From Diploptera punctata (lineage: Eukaryota; Arthropoda; Insecta; Blattodea; Blaberidae): a stretch of DNA of 64,000 bases. Below, piece by piece: positions 1-10,569 of this stretch (positions within the stretch are counted from its first letter, which is position 1; each line of letters starts with the position of its first letter). The notes under the pieces are model-generated. The model did no database searches. It was not told the origin of the DNA and was given only the letters and a program-made list of their open reading frames with translations. The stretch spans positions 2,236,001 through 2,300,000 of the forward strand of contig JASPKZ010004202.1 in the NCBI GenBank assembly GCA_030220185.1, in the 5' to 3' direction. The position numbers and the translations under genes were made by a program.

Positions 1-330
1 TCTGTACCAATGCTCTATCAACTGAGCTACCGGGACGATATCAAATCTAGATGCAAATTTCTCTCTCATGTACATTGTAATTCCCAGCACCAAATGCTAT
101 GAAGCCTTTGCTTCTATCTTTGCAAATGACAGCCTCTTAGTTAAGACATTTATTCTTCTTAACTAAGAAGCTGAAATTTGCAAAGATAGAAGCAAAGGCT
201 TCATAGCATTTTATATAAGAGAGAAATTTGCATCTAGATTGGAACTCGCCTTGGTAGCTCAATTGGTAGAGCATTGGTACGGAAAGCCAAAGGTCCTGGG
301 TTGGAGTGTTGGTCTGGACAAAAATTATCT
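1..330. repeat. SINE-F, head-to-head inverted pair
   Basis: The left arm (1 to about 150) is repeated in reverse complement at about 160-315, with a short loop near 150. The right arm reads as a tRNA-like promoter: an A-box-like stretch in gctcaattggtagagc and a B-box-like ggtcctgggttggag. Related single copies with the same agagagaaattt flank lie at 985-1140 and 4720-4870. The element is cut by the left edge of the window. The tRNA species is not assigned. Confidence 0.7.
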
Positions 331-639
331 TCAAAATTAATTTATCCTTCAGTGAAAAATGTTAAATTAATGATAAAAACATAAATGGAACTATGTCTTG
401 TCATCGGCCGTGGAAGTCTAGTTGTTATGTTTCTTGCTTTTGCTCCTGAGGGTTGCGGGTTCAAACCTGGCCAAGATCAAAGGATGTTAGATGACTGTTC
501 TTGTAGAGGTTCGTTTACTAGACGATTAAACAGCAACCTCATTGGAGCAATGGAAGTCCCTACCACTGACCAATCAGAAGGCAGATATAACCTACGAACA
601 CATCGCGGTGAACGGTATAAATAGGACAGACAGTGGACA
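331..639. other. Unassigned; weak tRNA-like and promoter-like motifs
   Basis: No credible gene. A B-box-like gggttcaaacctgg lies near 457-470. A CCAAT-type box (570-577) and tataaata (616-623) stand in promoter-like order just before the half-foldback at 640-760. The short open frames here look like chance. Confidence 0.3.
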
Positions 640-760
640 AAATTGCCAGTCTGAAGACAACTCTTGAGGATGCCAGACGCAGTCTCTGGCAAAATGGGGA
701 ACTTCAAGCCTTGAGACCACGGCCTACAGCCCGGAAATCTTCAAGTTCATCACAGTAAAA
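640..760 (+). mobile_element. Foldback element, single arm only
   Basis: This matches the right arm of the 24088-24300 foldback: cttgaggatgccagacgcag, then the ctctggc strand of the hairpin, then the gaccacggcctacagcccgg end. The GAAAC of the core is mutated (aaaatg). No opposite arm is present, so it is a half copy. Confidence 0.65.
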
Positions 761-984
761 GAACATCTTTAAATAGAGTACCATCTCTTTCAGGTTTGGA
801 ATTCTGTTGTATGCCATGATTCTATGATATAGGATTCATGGCTTTACTTCCTTTTTGAAGGAAGTCGTACTAAGGACTTCCAAGCTCTAAAAATTCTTTG
901 AACCTATGAATCTTGGATCCAGAGGTGTTATAGGTTCCAATGCTTTGACACAAATAATAAATACAAATGTTTGTTTTCAGTGTT

Positions 985-1140
985 TTTATTTTAAATTTGT
1001 CACTTAAATTTAAGGAAAATTAATATTTTAAGTGAAAAATGTATGCCTAAACTACGATTTGAACCCAAGATCTCTGGTTTTCCATACCAGTGCTATAACC
1101 ATAGGGCTATCTAGGCATCTCAGTTTAGACAGAAATTTTT
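985..1140 (-). mobile_element. SINE-F copy
   Basis: On the minus strand a tRNA-like head (gatgcctagatagcccta, then gatcttgggttcaaatc) is followed by an AT-rich body with attaattttccttaaattt. The same arrangement is seen at 4720-4870. The position is downstream of the 3' end of the protease gene. Confidence 0.7.
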
Positions 1141-1284
1141 CTCTCTCTTTTATACAATTCTGCCAAAAGCTGAGAATCTTTGTTCTACACTCCTAACAGC
1201 TTCTTATTCAAGAAGACATTTTAGTGGGATTTTAACTCTCTTCTATAGCTTATATTTTCAATGTTTATTATTCTTTAGCACTAC

Positions 1285-1872
1285 ATTTCAAGGTGTAGAT
1301 CCTGTCAGAAGTAAAATTGTACTTGACAATAAAATTTTGGAGCAGGTGAATAATTTTACATATCTCATATGAAGAAGAAAAGGATATAAATGCAAAAAAT
1401 ATCTAAATTTTTAAGAATTTTAGGGTTAATAAATTCTATCTTCAAGCCACAGTTAGTTCAAAAACATTCAAGACTAAAAGTGTACAAAACACTGGCTCTT
1501 CCAACTCCTTTGTATGGTAGCGAAGTATGGACGTTGAAACAGGATATACAAAGACTTAGATCTGCTGAAATGAGATACCTTCGGAGGACTGCAGGATACA
1601 CACTACTAGATCACAAAAAAAAATGAAGACATCTTAGAAGAATTACACATGGAACATTTAGAAAACAAAATTTCTGATTACAAGTCAAGATGGATGCAAC
1701 ATATTCATCGAATGGAAGATCACAGGATACCCAAACAAATGTTAAGATATCAACCTGCAGGAAGAAGAAGACCAGGACGTCCACTCAAAAGACTTTTGGA
1801 TGGTGTTTCTATTGAGGCCAAAACAGGTCAACAAATGGCCTAAATTCGTGAATGTACTATGATGATGATAAC
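1285..1872 (+). mobile_element. LINE-4, 5'-truncated reverse-transcriptase C-terminus
   Basis: The conceptual product contains YGSEVWTLKQ, LRRTAGYTLLDHKK, HRMEDHRIPKQMLRYQ and GRRRPGRPLKRLLDG, the tail region found after the RT domain in many insect non-LTR elements. It is frameshifted near 1620 and near 1370, so it is dead. Copies at 49355-49990 and 62941-63536 (both minus) are close relatives. It ends in an atgatgatga-type tail. Confidence 0.85.
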
Positions 1873-2024
1873 ACTAGTTTTTTAGCTAGTAAAGCTTATA
1901 TTTTTTGTTTTTATTTAAATTTATATAAGCTTTATTCCAGAAAGTTTACTTTTTGAAATGCATACTATTATGAATTACATGGATGCTTGTCATTCAAACT
2001 TCTCTAAAAAACTGAAAATATATA

Positions 2025-2465
2025 AGTTATATTATATGAATGTGAAACAAGGACTCTTACTTTAAGGGAGGAGAAAAGATTGCGAGTATTTGAGAATAAA
2101 GTTCGTAGGAAAATTTTAGGACTAAAGGGAGATGAACAGACATGAAAATGGAGAAGACTCCATAACAGTGAGTTACATGATCTTTATAGGAAACCAGATA
2201 TAATAAGAACAGTTAAGTCCCGTAGACTGCATTGGGTAGGACATGTTCAGCATGGATGGGGAATGAAAGAGGGTCATAAAAACTTCTTGTAGGAAAACCA
2301 GAGGAAAATGCCCATTTGGTAGGCCAAGAATGAGGTGGAAGAATAACATTAAGCATGATTTGAGGGAAGTAGATTATACAGGAGATGATGGAAAACATTA
2401 GCGCGGGATAGGGATCTATGAAGAGCTGACATCCACATGCTACAAACCTATTGGTTGAATAACGC
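2025..2465 (+). mobile_element. LINE-1 fragment
   Basis: The degraded translation carries the LINE-1 signature: CET.TLT.REE, LRVFENKV, KPDIIRTVKSRRL, GKPE.K.P.GRPRMRW, then DLREVDYTGDD. Several frameshifts and stops are present. It ends in the agtgagttagttat tail typical of LINE-1 copies. Confidence 0.8.
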
Positions 2466-2489
2466 GAGTGAGTTAGTTATAAGCTTTAC

Positions 2490-2890
2490 TAACTAAAAAA
2501 TTAGTAATCAATTGAGTTGGTATTGTTTATTTTTTATTATTTCACTCACCTCATAATTCATAGCAGACCCTGGGTTTCTTCACATCTTTTGTGACATTCT
2601 CAATGCTGCGTCACGTTCACAACTGACGTCCAACGGCCTTCTATCCTGCAGACTTAGTCTGTGTCTGTGAACGTGACACAGCATTGAGAATGTCACAAAA
2701 GATGTGAAGAAACCCAGGGTCTGCTATGAATTATGAAGTATGAGGTGAGTGAAATAATAAAAAATAAACAATATTAAAAAACCTCATAGTGTTATTTCCT
2801 ATCTACATAACTTAATTGAGTTGGTGTTTACTTGATGAAAATCCATATTTATTAATTAAATAAAAATAAAAGTTAGTTTTATTTAATTAA
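2490..2890 (-). repeat. Penelope-end-like flank, split by a foldback
   Basis: Read in reverse complement, 2813-2870 matches the sequence just 3' of the Penelope-like remnant at 49290-49350 (shared gttggtgtttacttgatgaa). The left part ends at aattgagttggt (2510-2521), which recurs at 2813-2824, so the foldback 2522-2812 sits inside this older repeat. Confidence 0.6.
2522..2812. mobile_element. Foldback element 1 with 12-bp TSD
   Basis: Two nearly perfect inverted arms of about 100 bp flank a loop of about 40 nt near 2627-2665. Next to each arm lies ctcacctcata or its complement. One unpaired tail follows on the right (aacctcatagtgtt). The flanking duplication is aattgagttggt at 2510-2521 and 2813-2824. 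Each arm holds a TTGAGAA - TCACA/TGTGA hairpin - GAAAC core (right arm 2684-2713). Confidence 0.8.
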
Positions 2891-3097
2891 TAAAAGATTA
2901 GTGTTAAAAATAATAAACATTGAAAAGACGAATGTTTATGATTGAGTTTTGTGGGATTTGGCAACACGAGTATAACAGGTGAACAACAAGGAATGTGAAT
3001 ATTTGTAAATAAGTTAAGTATATTTCCTTTTTTGTAAATACACACACACATTTGGAACCCGTACCTTTGGCACTTCTTTCAGTCACTCAGAAAGGAA

Positions 3098-3582
<485 letters not shown>

Positions 3583-3720
3583 GTTTATGTTATATAAATA
3601 TAATTATATAAGATCTAAACCAGTGACTCGAAGGTATCATTCATTGATAATGGCATGTGGGATTGTGCCGAAACGTCGGACTCAGTGGCCAGAGGCCTAA
3701 TTCGTGACAGATGATGATGA
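3583..3720 (+). repeat. Repeat C copy, contains a GAAAC core
   Basis: It shares about 110 bp with 8811-8990, including gataatggcatgtgggat and gaaacgtcggactcagtgg. A hairpin GGCA (3652-3655) / TGCC (3666-3669) precedes GAAAC (3670-3674), and TTGATAA precedes the hairpin, as in the foldback cores. It ends in a gatgatgatga tail, suggesting a retrotransposed 3' end. The class is unknown. Confidence 0.55.
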
Positions 3721-3746
3721 ACTTATGAGACATCCTCTTGTCCATG

Positions 3747-4055
3747 TAAAGTAAAGTAAAGTAATCCCACTACAGGTCTCAGGAGGCCCTTGGGGTAGTA
3801 GGAGGTTAGGCTTCCACTTTTTCTGAACAATCGGCACTAGATGTCAGCCCTACGTTGATGCCCGCCTTTACTCCCAGAACAAGCGTCTGGTACTGATTTA
3901 CGTTAGAGGCTGAGTCGACGCCAGGGCCATAGTGCTGCCAGAGGGTGTGGGTCAGTTTAAAAATCCTGATCCCATTGGACTTGAATCCTCAACCTTCCGG
4001 CTTATAGCGCAGTGCCTTAACCACTACGCTGGGGCGAACCCCCCTTGTGGATGTA
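3747..4055 (-). mobile_element. SINE-B copy close to a splice donor
   Basis: The minus-strand head is tRNA-like (cgtagtggttaaggcactg, then ggttgaggattcaagtcc). The body has cagcactatggccctggcgt and a tail of tttactttactttac. The 5' end lies about 25 bp from the donor of exon 4081-4226. Other copies are at 13208, 28359, 29106 and 53487. Confidence 0.85.
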
Positions 4056-4080
4056 TAATGATTTATATGTTGCTTCTTAC

Positions 4081-4226
4081 GCTGCAAGAGTCATGTCCAG
4101 GTCCTCCAGCACACAGGAAGTGCTCCACAATGCCACCAGGAGCTGCATTCCCATACTTTGCTCTGCATTCAGTATTTTGCCAGATTGGAATGTTCACTTC
4201 TTGTAGTACAGCAGGCTGCTGTCCAC
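4081..4226 (-). CDS. Clip-domain serine protease, exon with Asp189
   Basis: The minus-strand acceptor is tttatgtgtaag and the donor is CAGC|gtaagaag. The G from the previous exon plus GT completes Gly, then QQPAVLQEVNIPIW, a Cys, FLCAGGPGHDSCS. The segment QEVNIPIW..T.C....Y is the usual S1 stretch before the 168-182 disulfide. D of DSC is the position equivalent to Asp189, predicting cleavage after Lys or Arg. Length 146 bp keeps the frame on both sides. The phase is 1 in and 0 out. The only oddity is DSCSGDSGGP, where many relatives have Q or K before GDSGGP. Confidence 0.93.
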
Positions 4227-4719
4227 CTTACACATAAAGCATCTGGTTAAAATAATACATCATACACCTGTTTCTTAAATTGTAACTAATTTTCAAATGT
4301 AACTATCTTTCCTTTCTATATGATGCATACATCTAAATTATGAATTATATAAGTAACACTTTCTTTTATTTTAGAAAAAAATATGAAATTATTGTATTGT
4401 CATGGGTGCTTTACAAGTATACAAAGTTTCAAGTCGATCCAATGATTTTAAGTGGGTGAAAATTGCATTGAAAGATTCCTTTACATAGATAGATACAGGT
4501 CGAGCTAATATAAAGTGTGTAAAAAGAACTATGATGCCATCCTGCCCCACCCCAAGTACTGTTTCTTCCTTAAGCAGATAAATCAGTATAGGTGCTTCAG
4601 ACTCGTTTCTTTTTCTGTGGTTTTCATGAGTTTTTCAAGTCAAATTATATGTTTGGGTGGTCATCATTATCAAAATTAATTTCATCAATCATTTTTTTCC
4701 CCCCGTTGTATTTATTTTA

Positions 4720-4870
4720 AAATTTGTCACTCACATTAAAGGACAAATTAATATTTTAATACAAAAATGTTCGCCTAAACCAGGATTTGAACTCTGGATC
4801 TGTGTTCAGTGCTTTATCCATTAAGCTATCAAGGCTCCTGATTTAGATAGAAATTTTTCTTACTTATACA
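4720..4870 (-). mobile_element. SINE-F copy (intronic)
   Basis: The minus strand reads gccttgatagcttaatggat, then ccagagttcaaatcctgg, a tRNA-like A/B box pair, followed by ggcgaacatttttgtattaa and an AT-rich body shared with 985-1140. Confidence 0.7.
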
Positions 4871-5030
4871 AAACCTATACGCTTGAAGTCTTAATATGAG
4901 ATGGTTATTATTAAAATAAAATAGCATAAGTAAAAATTATTTTAAAAAAATGTTCTTATATGTTGAATAGTTGACCAATTAATTTATTTTAATGATTTTT
5001 TGTTTTTTTTTTGTTTTAGTTTATACTTAC

Positions 5031-5169
5031 CTTCTCGTAAACTGCCCCAACCTATAACTGTGGCTGTCAACCCAGCGTATAAAGAACTTCCAGATGGAAG
5101 ACATATTGGTCGAATTTTGTTTGTGAATGTAACTGGAGAATCCAGAGTTAAAATTGCAACATCATTATA
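5031..5169 (-). CDS. Clip-domain serine protease, exon with catalytic Asp
   Basis: The minus-strand acceptor is catgtttcag and the donor is GAGAAG|gtaagtat. The translation begins YNDVAILTLDSPV, where the D of NDVA is the catalytic Asp102, continues NKIRPICLPSG (the chain-linking Cys region) and ends VIGWGSLREG. Length 139 bp gives phase 0 in and phase 1 out, which joins correctly to 4081-4226. There is no internal stop. Confidence is high because the motifs, splice sites and phases all agree. Confidence 0.94.
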
Positions 5170-5389
5170 CTGAAACATGTCAAAATAACTTCAATCAAAG
5201 TGTTAAGTGCTGAAATAATATACAAGTTTCTAATATATATATATATATCGGTTTCCCTTTAAATATGGCAACAAATACATATGTTTTCTACAGCCAAAAT
5301 TTTATGTCTTTTGAGTGTATAAAAATAATATAATATGAAATTATATACTTTTGTATGCCATCTTAACTATTAAAACAATTGAAACATTG

Positions 5390-6060
5390 TAGGCCTTTTG
5401 GGATCAGTCCCATCCTCAAAAGATCCCTAGATAGTAGCTGGAGAGTTACAATTTGCCCTCAGGGGTCCCCATCTAGGAGATATGTGGATGGTGACCACAA
5501 GGTGCCCAAGCTGAGCAAAACATTGCTTCCACTTACTTGTGTTTTGCTCCTTACTTTTATCTTTAACCGATCTGGTATTTCTTCCACTTACTTATACCAG
5601 ACTCTTTTAACTTTACTATCTAACCTCTCTTGGTTAACTCTTGTTTTTTCGACCCCAATGCTATTAGGGCATCCGAGGGCTAGGGAGTCTTTCCTTTCTT
5701 CCATTTCTCCTTTCTTTTATTTTCTTTTCTTCTCCAGAAAAGCCTGACCAGAGGCTATAAGATGGCAGCCCCATCACTGGTATTGCCTTCCTTTGGCCAG
5801 CAATCAATCGAAGGGACTATTATTATGCTTTCAAGTCTTATACGAGAATTTCCCGGAAGGATCAAACATATGACGACCAAAGCATGAAAAAGGACATTCT
5901 CTGGGCCATCCTATGAAACGCTGGAGGGAAAATTTTCTATAGGATCGTAACAGGCCTTGGCCTAATACTTGGAAGGAAGAAGAGGATGGGACTGGCTGCA
6001 AAAGACCTACAATCTTTTAATTGTTTTAATAATTGAGGAGACGGCATACAACGCATATAA
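5390..6060 (+). mobile_element. LINE-3-derived element with internal deletion
   Basis: 5390-5890 matches the reverse complement of 22765-23380 (shared ggcagccccatcactggt and gagaatttcccggaaggatc). 5890-5985 then jumps to the LINE-3 3' end (aaacgctggagggaaaattt). In the 22-23 kb copy the two parts are separated by RT-coding sequence, so this copy has lost the middle or arose by template jumping. Confidence 0.65.
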
Positions 6061-6068
6061 TTCTATTC

Positions 6069-6176
6069 TATTCTATAGTCTTTTGCCCTAGGGCAGGTCT
6101 TTCACTGTAATCACAGCATTTCTAAGCTATGCTTTGCAGCTTTACTAGGGAATTAAGGGTGTGGTCGCTTTCCATT
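6069..6176 (-). mobile_element. SINE-A 3' fragment
   Basis: Only the body end survives: gccctagggcaggtctttca, then the gctttgcagctttactaggg segment, ending at the ctttcca that precedes the divergent middle of SINE-A. Confidence 0.7.
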
Positions 6177-6384
6177 ATTAAATAATTAATTAATTAATCC
6201 TGTAAAGAACATAATAATAAAACATTTATGACTGAGTAAATTTTGGAAAAAGGTAATTTTTTGTCCAATGTCACCAGGTTGTCTCTTATGTCATAGAAAA
6301 AAAGGTAATATAAAAATAGTTTTTTATAACAAGATTATAATTATTTTACTATGAATATTTTTAGAACAAACTGTGAGATGAATA

Positions 6385-6669
6385 GAAGAATTAAATTAAT
6401 GTTTTTATCACCTCACTCTCATATCCTTTTTCTTCTAGACTGCAGTTTCGGAGCTTATCTCCATCATCAGTAGCCTCTGGTCGATTGGTGTTATGTCGTT
6501 TCTTGGCAGATTTCTTCTTCCTTCTCAGGAAGAGACTACTGATGATGGAGATAAGGTCCGAAACTGCAGTCTAGAAGAAAAAGGATATGAGGTGAGGTAA
6601 TAAAAACATTAATTTAATTCTTAAATTTAACCTCATAGTGTTTTTTTCCTTGTGAAAGTCAAATAAATA
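6385..6669. mobile_element. Foldback element 2 with 13-bp TSD
   Basis: The inverted arms (about 6388-6475 and 6537-6624) share gtttttatcacctcac ends and a ctagactgcagtttcgga interior. The right-hand unpaired tail contains aacctcatagtgttt. The TSD is tgtgagatgaata at 6372-6384 and 6670-6682. The right arm carries CTGATGA (6539-6545), GGA/TCC hairpin strands and GAAAC (6560-6564). It lies in the intron between exons 7189-7324 and 5031-5169. Confidence 0.82.
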
Positions 6670-6906
6670 TGTGAGATGAATATTCACGAATCTGAAAACT
6701 CCAAAAATATATGTTCTTATATATATCATTTCATGATATTCATTTAGTCAGAAATTTACAAAAAAAATCATAAATATTTCAATAAAATATTTTTACAAAA
6801 TTGCTGAAAGTTCATTTTGAAAATTGCCATAATGTGCAAAAAAAAATCACTTTATATTTTCTATTGTATTATTATGGAGTTTAAATGTTCTAAATATAAT
6901 GCAATG

Positions 6907-7164
6907 GTTAATAGTAAGTGGAGAACATATTTTTAACGACTCACCTCATAAATTTCAAATTTCTTTGATACTGGCGGTTTCAGACAATATCTTGTCCCTC
7001 TTCAGTCATGGCTTCCACATGGCCATGACTGAAGGGGACAAGATATTGTCTGAAACCACCGGTATCAAAGAAATTTAAAATTATATGAGGTGAGTCGTTA
7101 AAAATATGTTCTCCATTCACTATTAATGATATAACCTCATAATGTTTACTTCCCAATATTAATT
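6907..7164. mobile_element. Foldback element 3 with 16-bp TSD, abutting a splice donor
   Basis: The arms (about 6907-7013 and 7020-7128) include gactcacctcata and gacaatatcttgtccc. The right tail has ataacctcataatgttt. The TSD is taaatataatgcaatg at 6891-6906 and 7165-7180. The core is CTGAAGG, then hairpin GACAA (7037-7041) / TTGTC (7046-7050), then GAAAC (7052-7056). The right TSD ends 8 bp from the exon, within the first 24 nt of the intron. Confidence 0.85.
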
Positions 7165-7188
7165 TAAATATAATGCAATGATACTTAC

Positions 7189-7324
7189 AAGTGTGCGAGA
7201 ATCGAATCCTCGATGTCGTACAACTCTCTTCACTTTCTTCTCTATGTGACGAACTTCACTGTTGATTCTGATGTTGTGATCACCCAGTCTTACTGTAAGT
7301 CGTGCCACATCCCATGAACTCATG
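7189..7324 (-). CDS. Clip-domain serine protease, middle exon
   Basis: The minus-strand acceptor is tgtattttgcag and the donor is ACACTT|gtaagtat. CA from the previous exon plus C completes a His codon, followed by MSSWDVARLTVRLGDHNI and later EKKVKRVVRHRGFDSRTL. This is the S1 segment between the catalytic His and Asp, including the strand RLGDHNI seen in CLIP-type proteases. Length 136 bp, phase 2 in and 0 out. It joins directly to YNDVAIL in the next exon, the expected 'F..RTL.NDVA' order of the family. A foldback TE occupies the adjacent intron end. Confidence 0.92.
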
Positions 7325-7524
7325 CTGCAAAATACAGCTCCAATTAATTATGCTGCATCCCTACATCTGTGATGGCTACAATACATGGAGCAATATTGTT
7401 TTATTTTCAAAACTCTCTACTACTCTCAAAGTTTTTGTTTTTATATTTGGACCAGATTCTCAAAAAGGAACCAACTCTCAAATTTAAAATATACGAGTTA
7501 ATGCTATATTATTATTCCTTAATG

Positions 7525-7675
7525 ATGCCACTTGGTAGAAGAAGAAAATGGCCAAGAATGATGTGGATTGATGGTGTTTGAGCAGCATTAGGAAAAAAGA
7601 ATTGGACGATAAAGATTGGAATGACAGAGGAGTGGAGAATGACAGTAGATTAATTGGGTACAGGAAGATGATGTG
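7525..7675 (+). mobile_element. LINE 3'-end fragment
   Basis: The translation gives PLGRRRK, RPRMMWIDGV, AALGKKN and a DWNDRG-like stretch, the end of a LINE ORF2, in two frames. Too short to assign to a family. Confidence 0.55.
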
Positions 7676-7701
7676 AAACATTATAAAACCTGCTATATAT
7701 A

Positions 7702-7930
7702 TCCACCGCTGTGGTCTCGAGGTAGCGTGCTGCCTTGTCACGCAGCGGGCCCGGGTTCGATCCCCGGTCGGGACAGTTTTTCTGGGTGAGGTTTTTATCG
7801 GGGTTTTTCCTCACCTGTAAGACAGAACTTTAAGGCCCAAACGGTCCCCGAAATCATATGGCCATCATCAACATCCTTCACCGGTGTGGAAAGCAATGGG
7901 AAGCTACCACACCTAGAATTCCCTAGTAAT
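7702..7930 (+). mobile_element. SINE-A copy, 3' truncated
   Basis: The head is tccaccgctgtggtctcgag, with B-box-like cgggttcgatccccgg and the tgggtgaggtttttatcggg body. It diverges after aattccctagtaa near 7930. Confidence 0.85.
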
Positions 7931-8260
7931 TCTGGGGATTATCACAGTGAGTACGTCTTGCAGTGATCATGCCACTTAATAAATGTTTACTGCATGTACG
8001 AAGCCGTACGTTTTTCAGTAGACAAGGAATTCCTTCTCATACGAATAAACATTTATTATTATATTATTATTTTTAAATTTTAAATTATTAGTTTTTTTTA
8101 ACATTTGTATCCAACCAGGAGATTGGATGGACTGACAAAATTGGCTATTAGGAATCGGATGATGTCAAAGACATTAATCAACCGATGATCTGTCTATTTC
8201 TAAAATATAAATACCGGTATATAAAACATTTAAGGGTCATACCATATAAAATCGCAAATG

Positions 8261-8291
<31 letters not shown>

Positions 8292-8329
8292 TTAAATTTT
8301 TGACATTTAGGAATGAAGGCCAATTAAAT
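7931..8329. other. AT-rich intron, no gene seen
   Basis: The stretch has a (TA)n run at about 8262-8287 and no open frame with recognisable motifs. It lies in the protease intron. Confidence 0.4.
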
Positions 8330-8400
8330 ATATAATTAAGAAAGTTTTCTTGGGTTTCCGCGTCATGGATTCAAGGTCGGCCTCTGGCCACTTATTCCGA
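8330..8400 (-). repeat. Repeat C fragment
   Basis: The reverse complement of the aaacccaagaaaactttctt / gacctttgaat region of 8811-9000. A third fragment is at 17680-17780. Confidence 0.5.
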
Positions 8401-8409
8401 TGCTCATAT

Positions 8410-8605
8410 TATGCATATAAGTATTTTTTTAATGCCTCACGTTGTCCTTTTTGGACATTTCTGATATTCTCTCCTGGCATTGGCGTAATTGTAACCTACT
8501 TCTGAGGTTGAGGCGCCTGGAAGGCGGGGTTACATTGTCCCGTTAATGTAATGGATGATGATGATAGTGGTACGCCAGGAGAGTCCTTAATCCTAAGCTT
8601 AATTT
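8410..8605. repeat. Repeat G copy
   Basis: It shares acatttctg, ggcgcctggaaggcggggtt and cgccaggagagtccttaa with 21905-22215. Two diverged copies, no coding potential, class unknown. Confidence 0.5.
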
Positions 8606-8627
8606 AAGATGAATATGACTGATGATG

Positions 8628-8810
8628 ATCGCGATGGCCATATGATGTTCGGGGACCGTTTGGGCCTTATAGCTTCCTGACATTTGTCTTATAGGTGAGG
8701 AAAACCCCCGATAAAAACCTCACCTAGGAAACTGTCCCGACCGGACATCGAATCGGTCCTGCTGTGTGACAAGGCAGCACGCTACCTCGAGACCACAGCG
8801 GTGGACCGTT
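8628..8810 (-). mobile_element. SINE-A fragment joined to repeat C
   Basis: The minus-strand head ccaccgctgtggtctcgagg and body run to the gatggccatatgatgttc segment. Its 5' end meets accgtttatgttatataaat, the same junction as at 3582, which is unusual for independent insertions. Confidence 0.75.
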
Positions 8811-9000
8811 TATGTTATATAAATATAATTATATAAGATCTAAACCAGTGAGTCAAAGCTATCATTCGTTGATAATGGCATGTGGGATCGTGCAGAAACG
8901 TCGGACTCAGTGGCCAGAGGCCGACCTTGAATCTATAACGTGGAAAACCCAAGAAAACTTTCTTAATCGTACTTATTATCGCGAAAGATCTACAATATGA
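8811..9000 (+). repeat. Repeat C, longest copy
   Basis: It carries ttgataatggcatgtggg, gaaacgtcggactcagtggc and a short open frame (8812-9000) with WPEADLESITWKTQE that recurs at 17680-17780 as LPEANLESKTRKTLE. The repeated reading frame may be coincidental to nucleotide conservation. The GAAAC core is at 8895-8899. Confidence 0.5.
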
Positions 9001-10569
9001 TATATTTCTTCTACAAAAGTTTATTTTATTTATTTACTTTTTTATGAAACATGGAATTTGATGTACTATAATAATTAAAGAATAATAGATCTGTCGATTT
9101 ATCGTATTTAAAAAAAAACCTATCTTTGAAACAAATTCCTCGAAGTGTAACTAATCCCTGAACTTGAAAAGATGATCATGTCATATGTAATTTTATGCAC
9201 CATCGCTTGAAAATTAGTACGCTAATATTTACATTTTTCTAACGGCGTATATTTAATAAATGTACAATTGACAATTCTATATAAATAAATAATAAGTTAT
9301 TCCGTACTGATCAACTGTTGCCTGATATTTTTATTTGTTGGTAGATGAAAGAAAACCTCAATTTACCGCTATAATTTTCTTAATTTCGCATGGAAATAAG
9401 TTGATGTAAATTCTAAACACGCGTTTAGTGCTGCCGAAGTACATTTTATTTACAGTAAATATTTTTAAGTACTTTTTTTTGACATATAATATACAGGCTT
9501 ATATCCAAAGCGTGAGGCTTATATAATGTAGGTCATATCAGATAATTTATTTAATACATTCTCTTTGACTCTTTAGCTTTCGCAGTCATTGTATACATTA
9601 TTTTGCTTATGGAGATTGTGCAGCTCACGGGATATCTATTATTCCCGGTCCATCTCGCTTGCATTCTACTCCCGCGCATGCATTTGGCATATCCTCTCCC
9701 ACTCCCCTGAATACGCCAAGCGCTTGCGTAGAAGTAGCGAGACTTGGAAAATCGGGGAGCGAGAGATTCGAGCGGGAATAAATGTATTTAGTGTCTATAA
9801 GTCTGATTTTCTCAAACTACATAGGTAACATGAAGTGGAACATATTTTTAAAGTGTTTTTCGTTTCCATGATAGATTTTGACACAATTTAAAATTAAAAA
9901 AGTACGTAATAAATAAACATTTTGTTATTGTTACGCAGTCATCTATTATGTATTTTACGATGGCGATAGTTAATGCTAGTCAGTCCCTAACACCATTGGT
10001 GAAAGCAAGTCTATGTTTTCTGTGGAGCGAATGGAACTTGAAAATGTTGATGCACACAAATTAAGATTATGTTTGCGTTTTGTATTGAAACCATAGGCAA
10101 CTAGCGTCCAGCACAACTTCTGAACAGTGAGTAGTCATCTGTTTTTTATTATTGTTTATTTGTATTGTAGCTATTCGCTAATGCATGGCCTTCTGTATAT
10201 ATATGGCAATACAGTTTTAAGTTTAGTAACCTTATTTCTGAAATGAAGCTTAAAAACCATAACTGATTTCTGTTACAAATTTTATATTTAACTTTCTACC
10301 ATTCAAGAAAAAAATATCACTTTTTTAACGATTTATTTCTAAATAATATTACGGCAATTTGTAATAATGACTCTTGAGTGTTAACTGAAAATTGTAAAAA
10401 TATATTTCCTCAAACAATATTTGCTCTTTATCTACGTTTTTCGAAACTTGGTGAAATGTACCGATTTAGGCCTATAGTGAGTTATCCTGTAAGATAACCA
10501 AATATGTTTGGCTGCTTTCGAATCGTATCATAGACTATTTACAAAATAGAAAATAATTAAAATTTTAAG
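9001..10569. other. Intron, nothing recognised
   Basis: AT-rich sequence of the large intron between exons 11618-11706 and 7189-7324. A GC-richer island at about 9560-9790 stands out but has no coding motif. No RNA gene or repeat partner elsewhere in the window was seen. Confidence 0.35.

Noticed and set aside
7702..7790. True tRNA gene at SINE-A heads
   Set aside because: The A and B boxes are tRNA-like, but the acceptor stem does not close and the same sequence recurs with a SINE body.
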